Source of the DNA: Nitrospinae bacterium bin107
Lineage (GTDB): Bacteria; UBA8248
Length of the DNA: 64,000 bases
Reading direction: 5' to 3'
Assembly (NCBI GenBank): GCA_002238965.1
Contig: MPNJ01000005.1
Coordinates: forward strand, 62,001 to 126,000
The translations under genes and the position numbers were made by a program. Within the stretch, counting starts at the first letter, position 1. Each line of letters begins with the position of its first letter. The notes beneath the pieces are model-generated. The model made no database searches, was not told where the DNA came from, and saw nothing but the letters and a program-made list of their open reading frames with translations. Positions 8,756-17,734 of this stretch are shown here, in pieces.

Positions 8756-9862
8756 ATGTCCAACGAAGGGACGGTTTCCATCGCGTTGGCCGGGGACGTG
8801 TTCATCGGCAAGAAGCTTCCTCGTCCGGGAGAGCCGGGGGCGGAACCCGTGCGCGCCCTGTTCGAACGTATGGCAAGGGCCGACATGACGTTCATCAACC
8901 TGGAGAGCCCTTATTCCGAAAGGGGCTATCCGGCCGAAAAATACACGTTTCTGCGCTCCCACCCTTCCCTGATCGACGAGTTGGACGAAATGGGGGTGGA
9001 CGTCGTCACCCTCGCGAACAACCACATGCTCGACTACGGCTACGATGCGCTTTTCGACACCCTGTCCCTTCTCGACGAGAAGGGGGTCCGGCGCGTGGGA
9101 GCGGGCCGGAATCTGGAGGAAGCGTACGCGCCGGCCATCATCGAGAAGGCCGGGGTCCGCGTGGCTTTTTTGGGTTATGCCTCCACCCTTCCGCTCGGCT
9201 GCGCTGCGGGTGAGGAGCGCCCGGGCCTCGCGCCCATCCATGTCTTTTCCGCTTTCGTCCTGGAGCCGAGCCCGAGAACCCAGGAACAACCCGGCACGCC
9301 CCCTCCTGTGAAGACTTTTCCGCTCCAGGCCGATATCACGCGCATGCAGAAAGTCGTGGCGGCGGCGAAACAAGAGGCGGAGGTCGTGATCATCGCCGGT
9401 CATTGGGGGCTGGCGAGCCGCTACGATCTGGCGGAATACCAGACGTGCGTCGGCCGCGCGCTCGTGGACGCGGGCGCGGATGTGGTTCTCGGGCATCACT
9501 CCCACACGCTTCAGGCGGTCGAAATCTACAAGGGAAAGCCGATCCTCTACGGAATCGGGAATTTCATCTTCCACGAACTGCCCGATGTCGGAAGCCCCGA
9601 ACTCTCCTACGGCGGCGTGATGACGCCCGAACTCATCAAAAAGCGCATGCCGAGGCAGACGGCCCTCTTTGAACTCACGGTCGAAAAGGACGGGGTAGTT
9701 GAATTGGGCTTCGTTCCCGCTTCGATTGACGATGCAGGTAATTCCGGCTTGGTCGAAGGGGAGAGAGCCGAAGGGGTGATCGACCTCGTGGAGAGGCTCT
9801 CGGCAGAGTTCGCCACCCGGATCACACGGAAGGACGGCATGGGGAAAATCGTTCTGGAATAG
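8756..9862 (+). CDS. CapA-family metallophosphatase-like protein (copy 2)
   Basis: A 368-residue paralogue of the preceding gene, begun six bases after its stop; AAGGAG lies nine bases before the ATG. It keeps the same blocks: LAGDVFIGKKLP, NLESPYSERG, TLANNHMLDYGYDAL, AGHWGL and GHHSHTLQAVE. Again no secretion signal. The divergence between copies outside the motifs suggests an old duplication with two substrates or a heteromer rather than simple dosage. Same functional uncertainty as copy 1. Confidence 0.88.
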   Translation: MSNEGTVSIALAGDVFIGKKLPRPGEPGAEPVRALFERMARADMTFINLESPYSERGYPAEKYTFLRSHPSLIDELDEMGVDVVTLANNHMLDYGYDALFDTLSLLDEKGVRRVGAGRNLEEAYAPAIIEKAGVRVAFLGYASTLPLGCAAGEERPGLAPIHVFSAFVLEPSPRTQEQPGTPPPVKTFPLQADITRMQKVVAAAKQEAEVVIIAGHWGLASRYDLAEYQTCVGRALVDAGADVVLGHHSHTLQAVEIYKGKPILYGIGNFIFHELPDVGSPELSYGGVMTPELIKKRMPRQTALFELTVEKDGVVELGFVPASIDDAGNSGLVEGERAEGVIDLVERLSAEFATRITRKDGMGKIVLE

Positions 9863-9983
9863 AGGGCTTTGTGCGCTCTTCGCCGCATCGACTCCCATCG
9901 ACCCGGGCGCTTTCATCGAGAGTCGCCCAGCAGCTTCCATCGGTAGAAAACGACAGTTCATTCATGAGCGATGAGGATTGAAA

Positions 9984-10772
9984 ATGGACATGGGCCTGGA
10001 GGGAAAGGTTGCTCTCGTCACCGGAGGGACGAGCGGTATTGGAAAGGCGACGGTATTGGCCCTGGCGGACCAGGGCGTGAAGGTCGCCTTCTGCGGCCGG
10101 GATCAAGCCCGCCTGGGCGCCACCCTGAAGGCGGTCGAGGAACAAGGCGGCGCGGGTCTCTCTCTTCGTGCGGACATCAGCGTGGAGGAAGAAGCGCTGG
10201 AACTTGCGTCTCGCGTGGTCGAGTCATTCGGGCGGCTGGACATCCTCGTGAACAACGCCGGACGCGCGGCGCCGAGTTCGCTTCCCTCGCTGACGCCGGC
10301 GCAGATCCGAAAGACCGTGGACACGAAGATCGTCGGTTATCTCGTAATTTCGCGCGAGGCGGCGCATTTCATGAAAAAGCAGAAGGGGGGACGGATCATC
10401 AACATGATCGGAGGAACCGGCAAGGAACCCCTGCCCGGCGTTCTGGGAGGAAGCACGACGAACGCAGCACTCCTGGGGCTGAGCAAGGGCCTCTCCCAGG
10501 CCCTGGTCAATGACGGTATCTTGGTGAACACGATCTGTCTGGGGCAGATCGATACGCCCATGCAGGTCTGGATGACGGAGCAACTCGCCAAAGATCGAGG
10601 AATGTCGATCGACGAAATGCGCCGGGCCCGTGAATCGCAAATTCCCCTCGGACGATTCGGCACTCCCGAAGAAGTGGCGGGGCTGGCGGTGTTTCTGTCG
10701 TCGGTTCACGCGAGCTACATCACGGGAGCGACGATCAACGTCGACGGCGGAAAATTCCATTCGATCATCTGA
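9984..10772 (+). CDS. SDR-family oxidoreductase
   Basis: A classical short-chain dehydrogenase/reductase of about 262 residues. The cofactor motif reads VTGGTSGIGKAT near residue 15, NNAG follows at about residue 90, and the C terminus ends with YITGATINVDGG. The usual YxxxK active-site tyrosine is not obvious: the region reads GGSTTNAALLGLSKGL, with asparagine where tyrosine is expected. That is unusual and may mean altered or lost catalysis. ATG 9984 is chosen because GAGG lies seven bases upstream; a TTG at 9978 is in frame. It trails the CapA pair by 121 bases and may belong to the same operon. Confidence 0.9.
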   Translation: MDMGLEGKVALVTGGTSGIGKATVLALADQGVKVAFCGRDQARLGATLKAVEEQGGAGLSLRADISVEEEALELASRVVESFGRLDILVNNAGRAAPSSLPSLTPAQIRKTVDTKIVGYLVISREAAHFMKKQKGGRIINMIGGTGKEPLPGVLGGSTTNAALLGLSKGLSQALVNDGILVNTICLGQIDTPMQVWMTEQLAKDRGMSIDEMRRARESQIPLGRFGTPEEVAGLAVFLSSVHASYITGATINVDGGKFHSII

Positions 10773-10812
10773 ATCTTTGCGGCTTTCGCTGGATAAAATT
10801 ATTGCAAATTGC

Positions 10813-10836
10813 CTGGAAAATATCTCGAGTTTCCAG
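10813..10836. terminator. Hairpin between convergent genes, possible terminator
   Basis: CTGGAAA (10813-10819) and TTTCCAG (10830-10836) form a seven-pair stem with a 10-base loop in the 147-base gap between the convergent SDR and ATP sulfurylase genes. There is no immediate T-tract, so intrinsic termination is uncertain. Confidence 0.3.
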
Positions 10837-10919
10837 CCGCTTTATGGACAGGAAATTATCTTCGCTATTTCGTAAACCGGATGGGTCTCATCGACAAGAG
10901 AAGCGGGTCAGATTTTTTT

Positions 10920-12083
10920 TTAAGAAGAATAACGCCTGAGTTCCTCGGCGACTTCCGGGTAGGTGAACCACTCGGGGATTTCCTCCCCGCTCGCCATCAT
11001 CTCGCGCAACCGCGTGCCGGATATCTGGAGGATGCGGCCGTTCTCCGGAATCTCATCAATCGGCAGGTAGCCTTCTTCATCGAGGGAATAGACCATCTCC
11101 TGGAACGGGACCATTTCGATACCGCATTCGGCCTGGTGGGTTTTCAGCAGATCCTGGGCGGCGTACGGGTCATAGAACGGCTCGCCTCTGCCGTCGACGC
11201 CGGGGCCGGCATGATCCCTGCCCACGATGAAGTGGGTGCAGCCGTAGTTTTTCCGGATGAGCGCGTGCCAGAGGGCCTCCCTGGGGCCTGCCATCCGCAT
11301 CGCCAGGGGTAGAAGCGCCAGGGTGACGGAATCAGGCGCATAATGCTCGAGAACGTGTTCATAGCAGCGCACCCGGCAGATATGGTCGACGTCTCCCGGC
11401 TTCGTCATTCCCGCTACCGGATGCAGGAGAATTGTTGCCCCGTTCTCGGAAGCGGCCCGCGTCGTCAGCTCCACGTGCGCCCTGTGCAGCGGGTTGCGCG
11501 TCTGGAAGGCGACAATCCTGTTCCAGCCCATCGCATGGAATTGTGCGCGCAGTTCTCCCGGGGTGCAGCGATACTGCGGGAAATCGGCGTGCCGGGGCAG
11601 CCGGATGCCGCGCAAACGGCCGCCAAGGTAGAAGGGGCCTGTTTCCCGGGAAAGATATCGAACCCCTGGATGCGCCTGGTCGAGAGTGCCGAATACGCCT
11701 TGCGCTTCTCGATCAAAATCGGCCCGCCAGACGTCTTCGGCGTCCAATATGGCGAGGGTCGTTCCACCGGCGTCCCGCAGGGCGAGCCGGGGGCGCTTTT
11801 CGATGTCGTTTGCCACACTCTCGGAAACGTCGAGGGCGATGGGGATGGGCCACAACGCCCCGTTTTCAAGGCGCATGGATTCCAGAACGCAGTCGTAGTC
11901 TTTCCAGCATAGATATCCACTTAAGGGAGCGAACCCGCCGTTCAAGAGCAGTTCGAGATCGCATAGCTGGCGGGCGTTGAGAGAGAGGTGGGGCAGATCG
12001 GCGGCCTCACGTTCTAAAGCCGCTCTTTCTTCCTCAGGGACCAAGAGTGAGGGATGCGCCTGCTGGTCGTTTTGTGGAGACAA
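10920..12083 (-). CDS. sat: ATP sulfurylase (sulfate adenylyltransferase)
   Basis: A 387-residue protein of the homo-oligomeric Sat type, which makes APS from sulfate and ATP. Motifs are QTRNPLHRAHVELT (nucleotide site with HxxH), GRDHAGPG and the C-terminal ISGTRLREMM followed by PEWFTYPEV. A longer open frame reaches back to 12425, but its first part is an out-of-frame reading of the upstream sulfotransferase gene. The TTG at 12083 is chosen because AGGGAG lies eight bases before it and the family homology begins there. It follows the sulfotransferase stop by 14 bases. No APS kinase domain is attached or nearby, although sulfotransferases need PAPS. Confidence 0.93.
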   Translation of the reverse strand: MSPQNDQQAHPSLLVPEEERAALEREAADLPHLSLNARQLCDLELLLNGGFAPLSGYLCWKDYDCVLESMRLENGALWPIPIALDVSESVANDIEKRPRLALRDAGGTTLAILDAEDVWRADFDREAQGVFGTLDQAHPGVRYLSRETGPFYLGGRLRGIRLPRHADFPQYRCTPGELRAQFHAMGWNRIVAFQTRNPLHRAHVELTTRAASENGATILLHPVAGMTKPGDVDHICRVRCYEHVLEHYAPDSVTLALLPLAMRMAGPREALWHALIRKNYGCTHFIVGRDHAGPGVDGRGEPFYDPYAAQDLLKTHQAECGIEMVPFQEMVYSLDEEGYLPIDEIPENGRILQISGTRLREMMASGEEIPEWFTYPEVAEELRRYSS

Positions 12084-12097
12084 GCCGGATGCTCCCT

Positions 12098-13111
12098 TTA
12101 ATGAAAACCCCAAAGGAGGGAATCCCGGTCTTCCTGCTTCCAAACGCCCCGCTCGAGCCTTTCTTTTCTTTTTCCGCCATGCCAGCGTTTGTACTCGATG
12201 GACGCGATGTTGGTGATGGTGTCGTTCTCGATCAGTTGGCGCTTCTCGCGGGTGGAAAGGTCGTCCGGCGCCCCCGTGAGTGCGTAGCCGAATTCGCCTA
12301 ATGTCTCGCCGATCAGGCTCTCGATAACCCCCACGTCCGCCTCGGGCAGGCGATGCTTGTACATCTCGACGAAATCCGTCGTGATGGGGCGGGCCGTCTT
12401 GGCGTGTATCGGGGTTTCGGCCCATTGCTTCGTCGATGGGGTTTCCTGGTGGGCCAGCATGGCGGGCGAGAAATCCTCGCCCAGGAATTCACAAAGCTTC
12501 ACCAGAACGGGTTCCGGATCGGCGCAGAGTTCCTCATACCTCACGGCGCAAAAGGATTCAGGCCCCAGTTGTTTCGCCGAGTCGTTCACGGTCCGGACGA
12601 AGTCGCGCCAAACGCCTGCGGTCGCGTAGAGGTTGTTCGGCCACAGCGCGGAATCGGCGATGTCGATGGCGACGTCCCGGCCGTCCCTGATGATGTGAAC
12701 GAACTGCGCGCCCGGGTACATGGATTTCAGGTCTTCCATGTAGAAGCAGACGCGCGGCGTTTTCTCTCCCCAGCGTTCTTTACCCTCGGATTTCGCATAC
12801 AGCCGGTGAAGGGCGGCGTACATCTCCGCAAAGGTCGGTTCTTGCATCTCATCGCGCACTTCCTCTTGCGTAGGCGAGATGGGCCATGCGCGGATAGTGG
12901 GAGTGGCGAGGGAGTCTTCGATCAGTTCGGCGAGATTGGCCTCGTTCGATAAATCGCCATAGCTGAACAGATAGGGATAGATGAAATGCGTCAGCCATGC
13001 GGGCGGGGGCACCGCCAGGCGCGGGTGGGCGTCCAGGATCAACCTCAGAAGCGTCGAGCCTGAACGGGGTGAACTGACGACGAATACGGGGCGTTCTGTG
13101 TTCTCGGTCAT
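12098..13111 (-). CDS. PAPS-dependent sulfotransferase (paralogue A)
   Basis: A 337-residue soluble sulfotransferase-family protein. The 5'-phosphosulfate loop is seen as SSPRSGSTLLRLILDAHP (residues about 13-30) and the 3'-phosphate-binding segment as VHIIRDGRDVAIDIADS. Members transfer sulfate from PAPS to hydroxyls or amines of small molecules, sugars or lipids. It precedes sat in one transcription unit, so the pair links sulfate activation to sulfation. GAGAGGAAG before the ATG supports the start. A close paralogue of the same length lies at 24528-25541. The acceptor is unknown. Confidence 0.9.
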   Translation of the reverse strand: MTENTERPVFVVSSPRSGSTLLRLILDAHPRLAVPPPAWLTHFIYPYLFSYGDLSNEANLAELIEDSLATPTIRAWPISPTQEEVRDEMQEPTFAEMYAALHRLYAKSEGKERWGEKTPRVCFYMEDLKSMYPGAQFVHIIRDGRDVAIDIADSALWPNNLYATAGVWRDFVRTVNDSAKQLGPESFCAVRYEELCADPEPVLVKLCEFLGEDFSPAMLAHQETPSTKQWAETPIHAKTARPITTDFVEMYKHRLPEADVGVIESLIGETLGEFGYALTGAPDDLSTREKRQLIENDTITNIASIEYKRWHGGKRKERLERGVWKQEDRDSLLWGFH

Positions 13112-13192
13112 GAAAAGCTTCCTCTCAAGACGGCCCCGGCGCTTTGGCCGCTTTTTCCGGGGTTTGGTTTGAACGGGTGAATTTCAACATCT

Positions 13193-14071
13193 TCATGCGG
13201 GAAAGCACATCGTCTCCCAGGAGAATTGGTCGGGATTTCCCCGCGTGAAGTGCATCTTTTTTTCGATCAGGTCGAAGATGACCGCGGTGCGGGTCGAGCA
13301 TGGCTGCGCGCTGTTCGTCCGCGCTCCCGGCGCGCGCAGATTAAGCGCGCAGATCGAGCCCACGCCCCCGTCCCCTTCGGGTCCCTTCCAGGCGAGCGTT
13401 CTTTTAAGGCTATCGAGCGCCTCGTCCTTGCTCATCCCCTGTGGGATGGATTCGCGAAGCTGCTGCATGGTGTCCTGCATGTATTCACAGCGTGTCTCCC
13501 TGTCCTCGCGAACGTGTCCGGGCAAGCGGGCTTGTTCCTCCAGGAGAATAAGGCGGCCGTTGTTCCCGCGCGCCGCGCAGCCGGCCGGGTAGACGCGGGA
13601 TTCGATTCTGTCCTCGCAGTGCTCGAGCACGGCCACCTTGCCCGTCGCATCTGCGAGGAGAAAATTTCCGCCCCGCTGCCCGGTGCCCTTGCCCGTGTGC
13701 TTGGGGATGACGTCGTGCAGGTAGGGGAGCGTCTCATCGACGGTCTCGTAGATTTCCAGGAGACCTGCGGCGATGGCGCTGCGGCGGTCGACGTCGAGCG
13801 GGAAGTCCTTTTGTTCTTTTACGGGTTCGTCTTTTTCATCGAAAGGCCCCCGGTAGTCCAGAAAAGAGCGGATGACTGCAAGGCCCTTTTTGTTCATGCC
13901 GGAGTTCACGCCGGGCCGCGAAGCCGTGTTGAAGCCCATGAAGTCGTTGCCCGCTCCCCCGGATATGCAGCCGTGCCAGTGGCCGACCTGCATGTAGTCC
14001 GAATTCTTGAGCGCGAAGGCGACGGGATTTCCTTCTGCGTCGGATGTCGCAACGGCGCCTATAGTGCACAT
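13193..14071 (-). CDS. Ntn-hydrolase, acyl-CoA:6-APA acyltransferase/linear amide hydrolase type
   Basis: A 292-residue protein that begins MCTIGAVATSDAEG; removing Met exposes Cys2 as the N-terminal nucleophile, as in the AAT/carcinine hydrolase/choloylglycine-like group. Further family blocks are ALKNSDY, NSGMNKKGLAVIRS and ANNGRLILLEEQ-like RGNNGRLILLEEQARL. These enzymes cleave linear amides or transfer acyl groups and activate by autoprocessing or Met removal. GAGGAG lies six bases upstream of the ATG. It is on the same strand as the DUF3604 gene 89 bases upstream. The substrate is unknown. Confidence 0.83.
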   Translation of the reverse strand: MCTIGAVATSDAEGNPVAFALKNSDYMQVGHWHGCISGGAGNDFMGFNTASRPGVNSGMNKKGLAVIRSFLDYRGPFDEKDEPVKEQKDFPLDVDRRSAIAAGLLEIYETVDETLPYLHDVIPKHTGKGTGQRGGNFLLADATGKVAVLEHCEDRIESRVYPAGCAARGNNGRLILLEEQARLPGHVREDRETRCEYMQDTMQQLRESIPQGMSKDEALDSLKRTLAWKGPEGDGGVGSICALNLRAPGARTNSAQPCSTRTAVIFDLIEKKMHFTRGNPDQFSWETMCFPA

Positions 14072-14160
14072 GTTGTTCTCCTCACCGGATTCCTGAGTTA
14101 TGAACCGCCCGATATCAGGTCCTCTCGGGTCGACGATATCTTTAAGCGAGCCTCATCTGA

Positions 14161-16356
14161 TTACGCAAGGTTCACCCAGACGGGGCTGCTCCAGGCTTTT
14201 TCCTGATCGACCTGAATCACACGGACCCAATACGTGTTCAGCCCTGAATGAGCATCGTCATCCGTGTACTCGAAGCGGGCCTCCCAGGGGCCGTCCGTCG
14301 CCGGACTTCTCCCGACTTCCATCCGCTGGCCGAGCCTCCCGGCGTCCACCATGGCTGCTTCTTCGAGCAAATCCCGGATTCTCCCCTGAAGCGCCGCGTG
14401 TTCCGTGCTGATCTTCATATCGCCCGCCTCGCCGTCCAGCTCGAGGTTGAACCCCCTGGAATCTCCCGCGGTATAGAGGCTCCACGAGACCCCGGATTCC
14501 GTGCTTTCGAGAAAGCGGTCGCGGTTATCTACAAAGGCGACAGGGTCGATTTCGAGGATTCGCGCCTCGCTCAAGTCCAGGCGCCCGTCCCACAAGGTCG
14601 AGCGCCCCCGTCCGCGAACCCTGGCTCCCGAGAACAGGACGCGAAGCCGGTTGCCCTCCTGATCCTGGGCGATTTTCTTGGTATGGATGCGCGTCATCCC
14701 GCGGTATACCTCGATTCGCTCGATGGGGGCTGTGCCCACGGCTTCGACCGAGATACGGGGCGCTCCGGCCGCATCGATCTCCTCTCCCATCCAGCGGTCG
14801 TTCACGGTGAAGCGCAGGTAAATCCGCTCGCCGCTCGTGGCGTAGCAGCGGCGCGCCTTGATGTCGGCCCAGATGGATTCCCGCGTCAGATCACCGGCGT
14901 AAAGCGCCGTCAGGCCGTTGCGTGCGGCGAAATGGTTCACGTCCTCACTCGGGTAGCAGGCGCCGGGCTGCCCGTAGTGATCGTCGCTCCCGCCGACGAA
15001 GCCCACCTTCATGTTCCGCTCGATGGATTCTTCCAGCATCCACTCGAACATGCCGTGCTTGGAGTGGATCTCGATAACGGGTTCGAGTTCGGGGTCGTGA
15101 AATTCCAGGTTGGCCGGACGCCCGCCCACGTGGGGGAGGCTCATCGCGCCCCCGCCGCGCAGTTGCGCATGGAGCTTCGTGATGTGATCGCGATCGGTAT
15201 CGACGTCTGAGAGGTCGGTTTGCAGCCAATGGGAGCAGCGGTGGATCGCGTTGTCCTCATCGAAGAAGAATATGGCGTGATCCCCGCCCATCGGCGTCGT
15301 GCCTGACCATTCATAACCGAGGAACGGCACGAAGCGGCCCGGCTCGTGGAAGGCGCGGGTCAGCTCTTTCAACTCAACCATGTCCTCGTTCGTCACCTCG
15401 AAGCAGTTTCCCTGATGGGTGGTGAACTCGAGCGCGCCCGCGTCCCGCGCGAAGCGGTAGAATTCCTCAAAACTGTTGACGCCCACCGTGCCTGCGGTCT
15501 GGCCCCCGTGGAAATCCCCCCAGTGGAGACGAGGGCCCTCTATCCGCTCGCGCACCACGACAGGGTTGCTGAGCACCTCGCGCCCCGCCCCGTCCCTCAC
15601 TCTCATGCGGGCCACGCCCTCGCTCTCGAAAGAAATTTCTTCCGTCCTCACAAGCGCGATACCGTTTGCATCGAAACGCAGACTCTCGGGAAGGCCCAGG
15701 TTCGCGCCCTCGGCTTCGAGAGAAATCTCCTCCGAGCAGCCTTCCGCGATGTTGCCGTGCCGATCTTCCGCCTTCACGAGCAGCCATCCCTTTTCGCCGA
15801 CGGCGGCCTCTGAAGTCATGAGCGCGACCAGGCGGCGCGCTTCTCCTCCCTTGATGCGGAGCATCGGCGAAGCGGGCAGGGGCTGAAAGTTTCCCGCGCC
15901 GAAGGGATCGATGAACATCTTGAACTCGAAATTACTCTCGCTGAAGGTCTGCGCGCGCAGGCCCGGCCCGCCCCCGCTCGTATCCCCCAGCGTGATATCG
16001 ATGCTGTCGCCCTCCCAGAGACACCCGTCCAGAACGTCGACCGTCAAAGCCTGGCGCCAGTGGCGGATGTATCCGCGCCTCTCGAATCTGGGCGAGAGCA
16101 CCGCTTCGGACTCGGAATGGAGCCTGACCGTGGTGTAGTTCTCCCCTTCGGGGTCATCGAATTGCGGCGTGCCCCAGTTGCTGACCTGCCGGAAGGCGAC
16201 CTTGATGGAGCCGCGCTCGTCTATCCCCCAGCGACCCACCTTGTAGCGGATTCGCCATGTGCCGAGTTCACCGGCCACCGCGTCGGCGGCGGGCGCCACC
16301 TCGGCGAAGCCCAATTCATCCGTCCAGCTCTGTATCGTCCAATCCGGGAGACGCAC
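14161..16356 (-). CDS. DUF3604 (PHP-like) metallohydrolase
   Basis: A 731-residue protein. An N-terminal beta-rich half leads to a PHP-like half opened by LHWGDFHGGQTAG (about residue 275) and FTTHQGNCFEV, then GYEWSGTTPMGGDHAIFFF, SLPHVGGRP, EIHSKHGMFEW and GFVGGSDDHYG. These provide the His/Asp residues expected of a trinuclear metal site. This is the DUF3604 layout; reactions are unproven for most members, and phosphoesterase or amide hydrolysis has been proposed. The GTG start has AAAGG eight bases upstream. It is flanked by a hydrolase and a TAXI-TRAP transporter, so it may process the imported compound. Confidence 0.82.
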   Translation of the reverse strand: MRLPDWTIQSWTDELGFAEVAPAADAVAGELGTWRIRYKVGRWGIDERGSIKVAFRQVSNWGTPQFDDPEGENYTTVRLHSESEAVLSPRFERRGYIRHWRQALTVDVLDGCLWEGDSIDITLGDTSGGGPGLRAQTFSESNFEFKMFIDPFGAGNFQPLPASPMLRIKGGEARRLVALMTSEAAVGEKGWLLVKAEDRHGNIAEGCSEEISLEAEGANLGLPESLRFDANGIALVRTEEISFESEGVARMRVRDGAGREVLSNPVVVRERIEGPRLHWGDFHGGQTAGTVGVNSFEEFYRFARDAGALEFTTHQGNCFEVTNEDMVELKELTRAFHEPGRFVPFLGYEWSGTTPMGGDHAIFFFDEDNAIHRCSHWLQTDLSDVDTDRDHITKLHAQLRGGGAMSLPHVGGRPANLEFHDPELEPVIEIHSKHGMFEWMLEESIERNMKVGFVGGSDDHYGQPGACYPSEDVNHFAARNGLTALYAGDLTRESIWADIKARRCYATSGERIYLRFTVNDRWMGEEIDAAGAPRISVEAVGTAPIERIEVYRGMTRIHTKKIAQDQEGNRLRVLFSGARVRGRGRSTLWDGRLDLSEARILEIDPVAFVDNRDRFLESTESGVSWSLYTAGDSRGFNLELDGEAGDMKISTEHAALQGRIRDLLEEAAMVDAGRLGQRMEVGRSPATDGPWEARFEYTDDDAHSGLNTYWVRVIQVDQEKAWSSPVWVNLA

Positions 16357-16505
16357 GTTCCATGCCTTTCCGACGCAGTCCTGCGACCGTTACTGTGGAT
16401 GCCCGATTTGGTGTCGGCATCGAATCAGGTTTTCACTCACGCGGCCCGCACCTTCATGAAAGATGAGATGCCGCCTCTTGATTGCCCTGCAAATCTCTCC
16501 GTACC

Positions 16506-16653
16506 GGGAGTTGTTGACCCCCCCCCTGACAGGGTAAAGGCAACCCCCTTGAAGGGGAAACCCCATGAAGGTTGCCTTCCGACGAAGGGGGCATGGGGAA
16601 GCGGCCTTCCCGGTATAAGCGATGCCCCCTTCGAGGGCTTTTTCAACAACCCC
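16506..16653. repeat. GC-rich repeat region, related to the 20-kb MITE-like element
   Basis: This intergenic stretch begins with GGGAGTTGTTGACCCC and ends with GGGCTTTTTCAACAACCC (from 16635). The ends are inverted around the GTTGTTGA core, and GGCAACC (16540-16546) with GGTTGCC inside add an inner pair. The right end matches the end of the 19975-20329 repeat (GGGCTTTTTCAACAGCCC) with one difference. It abuts the 3' end of the TAXI gene and could also act as a terminator. Confidence 0.5.
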
Positions 16654-16669
16654 GCCCCAAAGCGGCTCT

Positions 16670-17677
16670 TTATTTCGCCATCATGGCCGATTTGGGAAGT
16701 TTGATGCCCTTCTCCTTGTAATAGCGAATCGCGCCCGGGTGCACGGGTATGTTCGCCTTCGTCATCTTGTTGATGTCCAGGGATTCCCATGACCTGTGGG
16801 CGAGCACCAGATCCTTCTTGTTCGCGAAAGTCGCCTTCACCACCTCATACACGAGGTCGTTCGGCACGTGCGCGCCCGATCCCAACCAGTTCGTTTGTCC
16901 GATGGTCTTGACGGGCTTCGGATTCCCCTTGTACATGCCGCCTACAATGGCAGTCTTCACGTAGAACGGGTATTTCGCCAGCATCATCTCCGCCCACTTC
17001 CCGTGTCCGAGTCCGAACACGCGGAAAGGAAGCTGGGAGGTGATGGAGGCGACGGCGGGATGTGGCGGCGCGCCAATCGTGGCGGCGACGTCCAGTATGC
17101 CGTCCTGCATCATGCGGTTCGCCTGGCCGTGGCCCACGTTTGTGACCTGGCTGGGCTTGAGGCCGACCACCTTCATGAGGTTGCGCCCGAAGCGATCCAC
17201 GCCGCTGCCCGGACGGCTGATGTTGAGGCGTCTGCCTTGGATGTCCTCGGCTTTCATAATGGGGCTTTTCGCTGGGGTCCAGAACTGCACGCCGGAGCTG
17301 TCCACCGGCGACATGATGCGGAGGTTCTTGTAGCGTTTCCCCTTGGCGAACCCTCTGCCGAAAAAGGCGGCGTCGGAGATGCTCGAACTCGTGCCGAAGC
17401 CGAAGTCCTGCCTGCCCTGGCTGATGAGCCTGGCGTTCACCGTCGCGCCCGCGGTGGACTCCACCGAGGAGTTGAGCTTGAGAACCTTGTTCAGCACGCT
17501 GGACCAGCCCAGCGCCTGGAACTGGATGGTTCCCTGAAGCGGCCCGCCGCCGATGGTGATGCGTTTGGGCCAGTCCTTTCTCGCCCCCTCGGCGGGAGCG
17601 GACAGCCAGACCCCGAGGGCGAAAGCGGCGATAATCGCAAAAACCATGGGTTTAATCTGTTTTCCGGGGAAATTCAT
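16670..17677 (-). CDS. TAXI-family TRAP transporter solute-binding protein (second system)
   Basis: A 335-residue receptor with a signal peptide (AIIAAFALGVWLSAPAEG) and the TAXI opening ITIGGGPLQGTIQFQALGWS. The C terminus HPGAIRYYKEKGIKLPK is shared with the receptor at 1783. The start at 17677 is preferred over an ATG 36 bases upstream because AGGAG lies seven bases before it. Downstream of the fused permease on the same strand, 57 bases apart. Substrate unknown; neighbours suggest an amide- or sulfur-bearing organic acid, which is inference. Confidence 0.93.
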   Translation of the reverse strand: MNFPGKQIKPMVFAIIAAFALGVWLSAPAEGARKDWPKRITIGGGPLQGTIQFQALGWSSVLNKVLKLNSSVESTAGATVNARLISQGRQDFGFGTSSSISDAAFFGRGFAKGKRYKNLRIMSPVDSSGVQFWTPAKSPIMKAEDIQGRRLNISRPGSGVDRFGRNLMKVVGLKPSQVTNVGHGQANRMMQDGILDVAATIGAPPHPAVASITSQLPFRVFGLGHGKWAEMMLAKYPFYVKTAIVGGMYKGNPKPVKTIGQTNWLGSGAHVPNDLVYEVVKATFANKKDLVLAHRSWESLDINKMTKANIPVHPGAIRYYKEKGIKLPKSAMMAK

Positions 17678-17734
17678 GGTCTTTCTCCTTTGAGTGAGAT
17701 TTGAAGCTTGCAATGTTCACGTAAAAGGCCATGT

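Noticed and set aside
12084-12425. N-terminal extension of the ATP sulfurylase frame
   Set aside because: It is an antisense-free but out-of-frame reading of the upstream sulfotransferase gene. Family homology and the ribosome site begin at the TTG at 12083.
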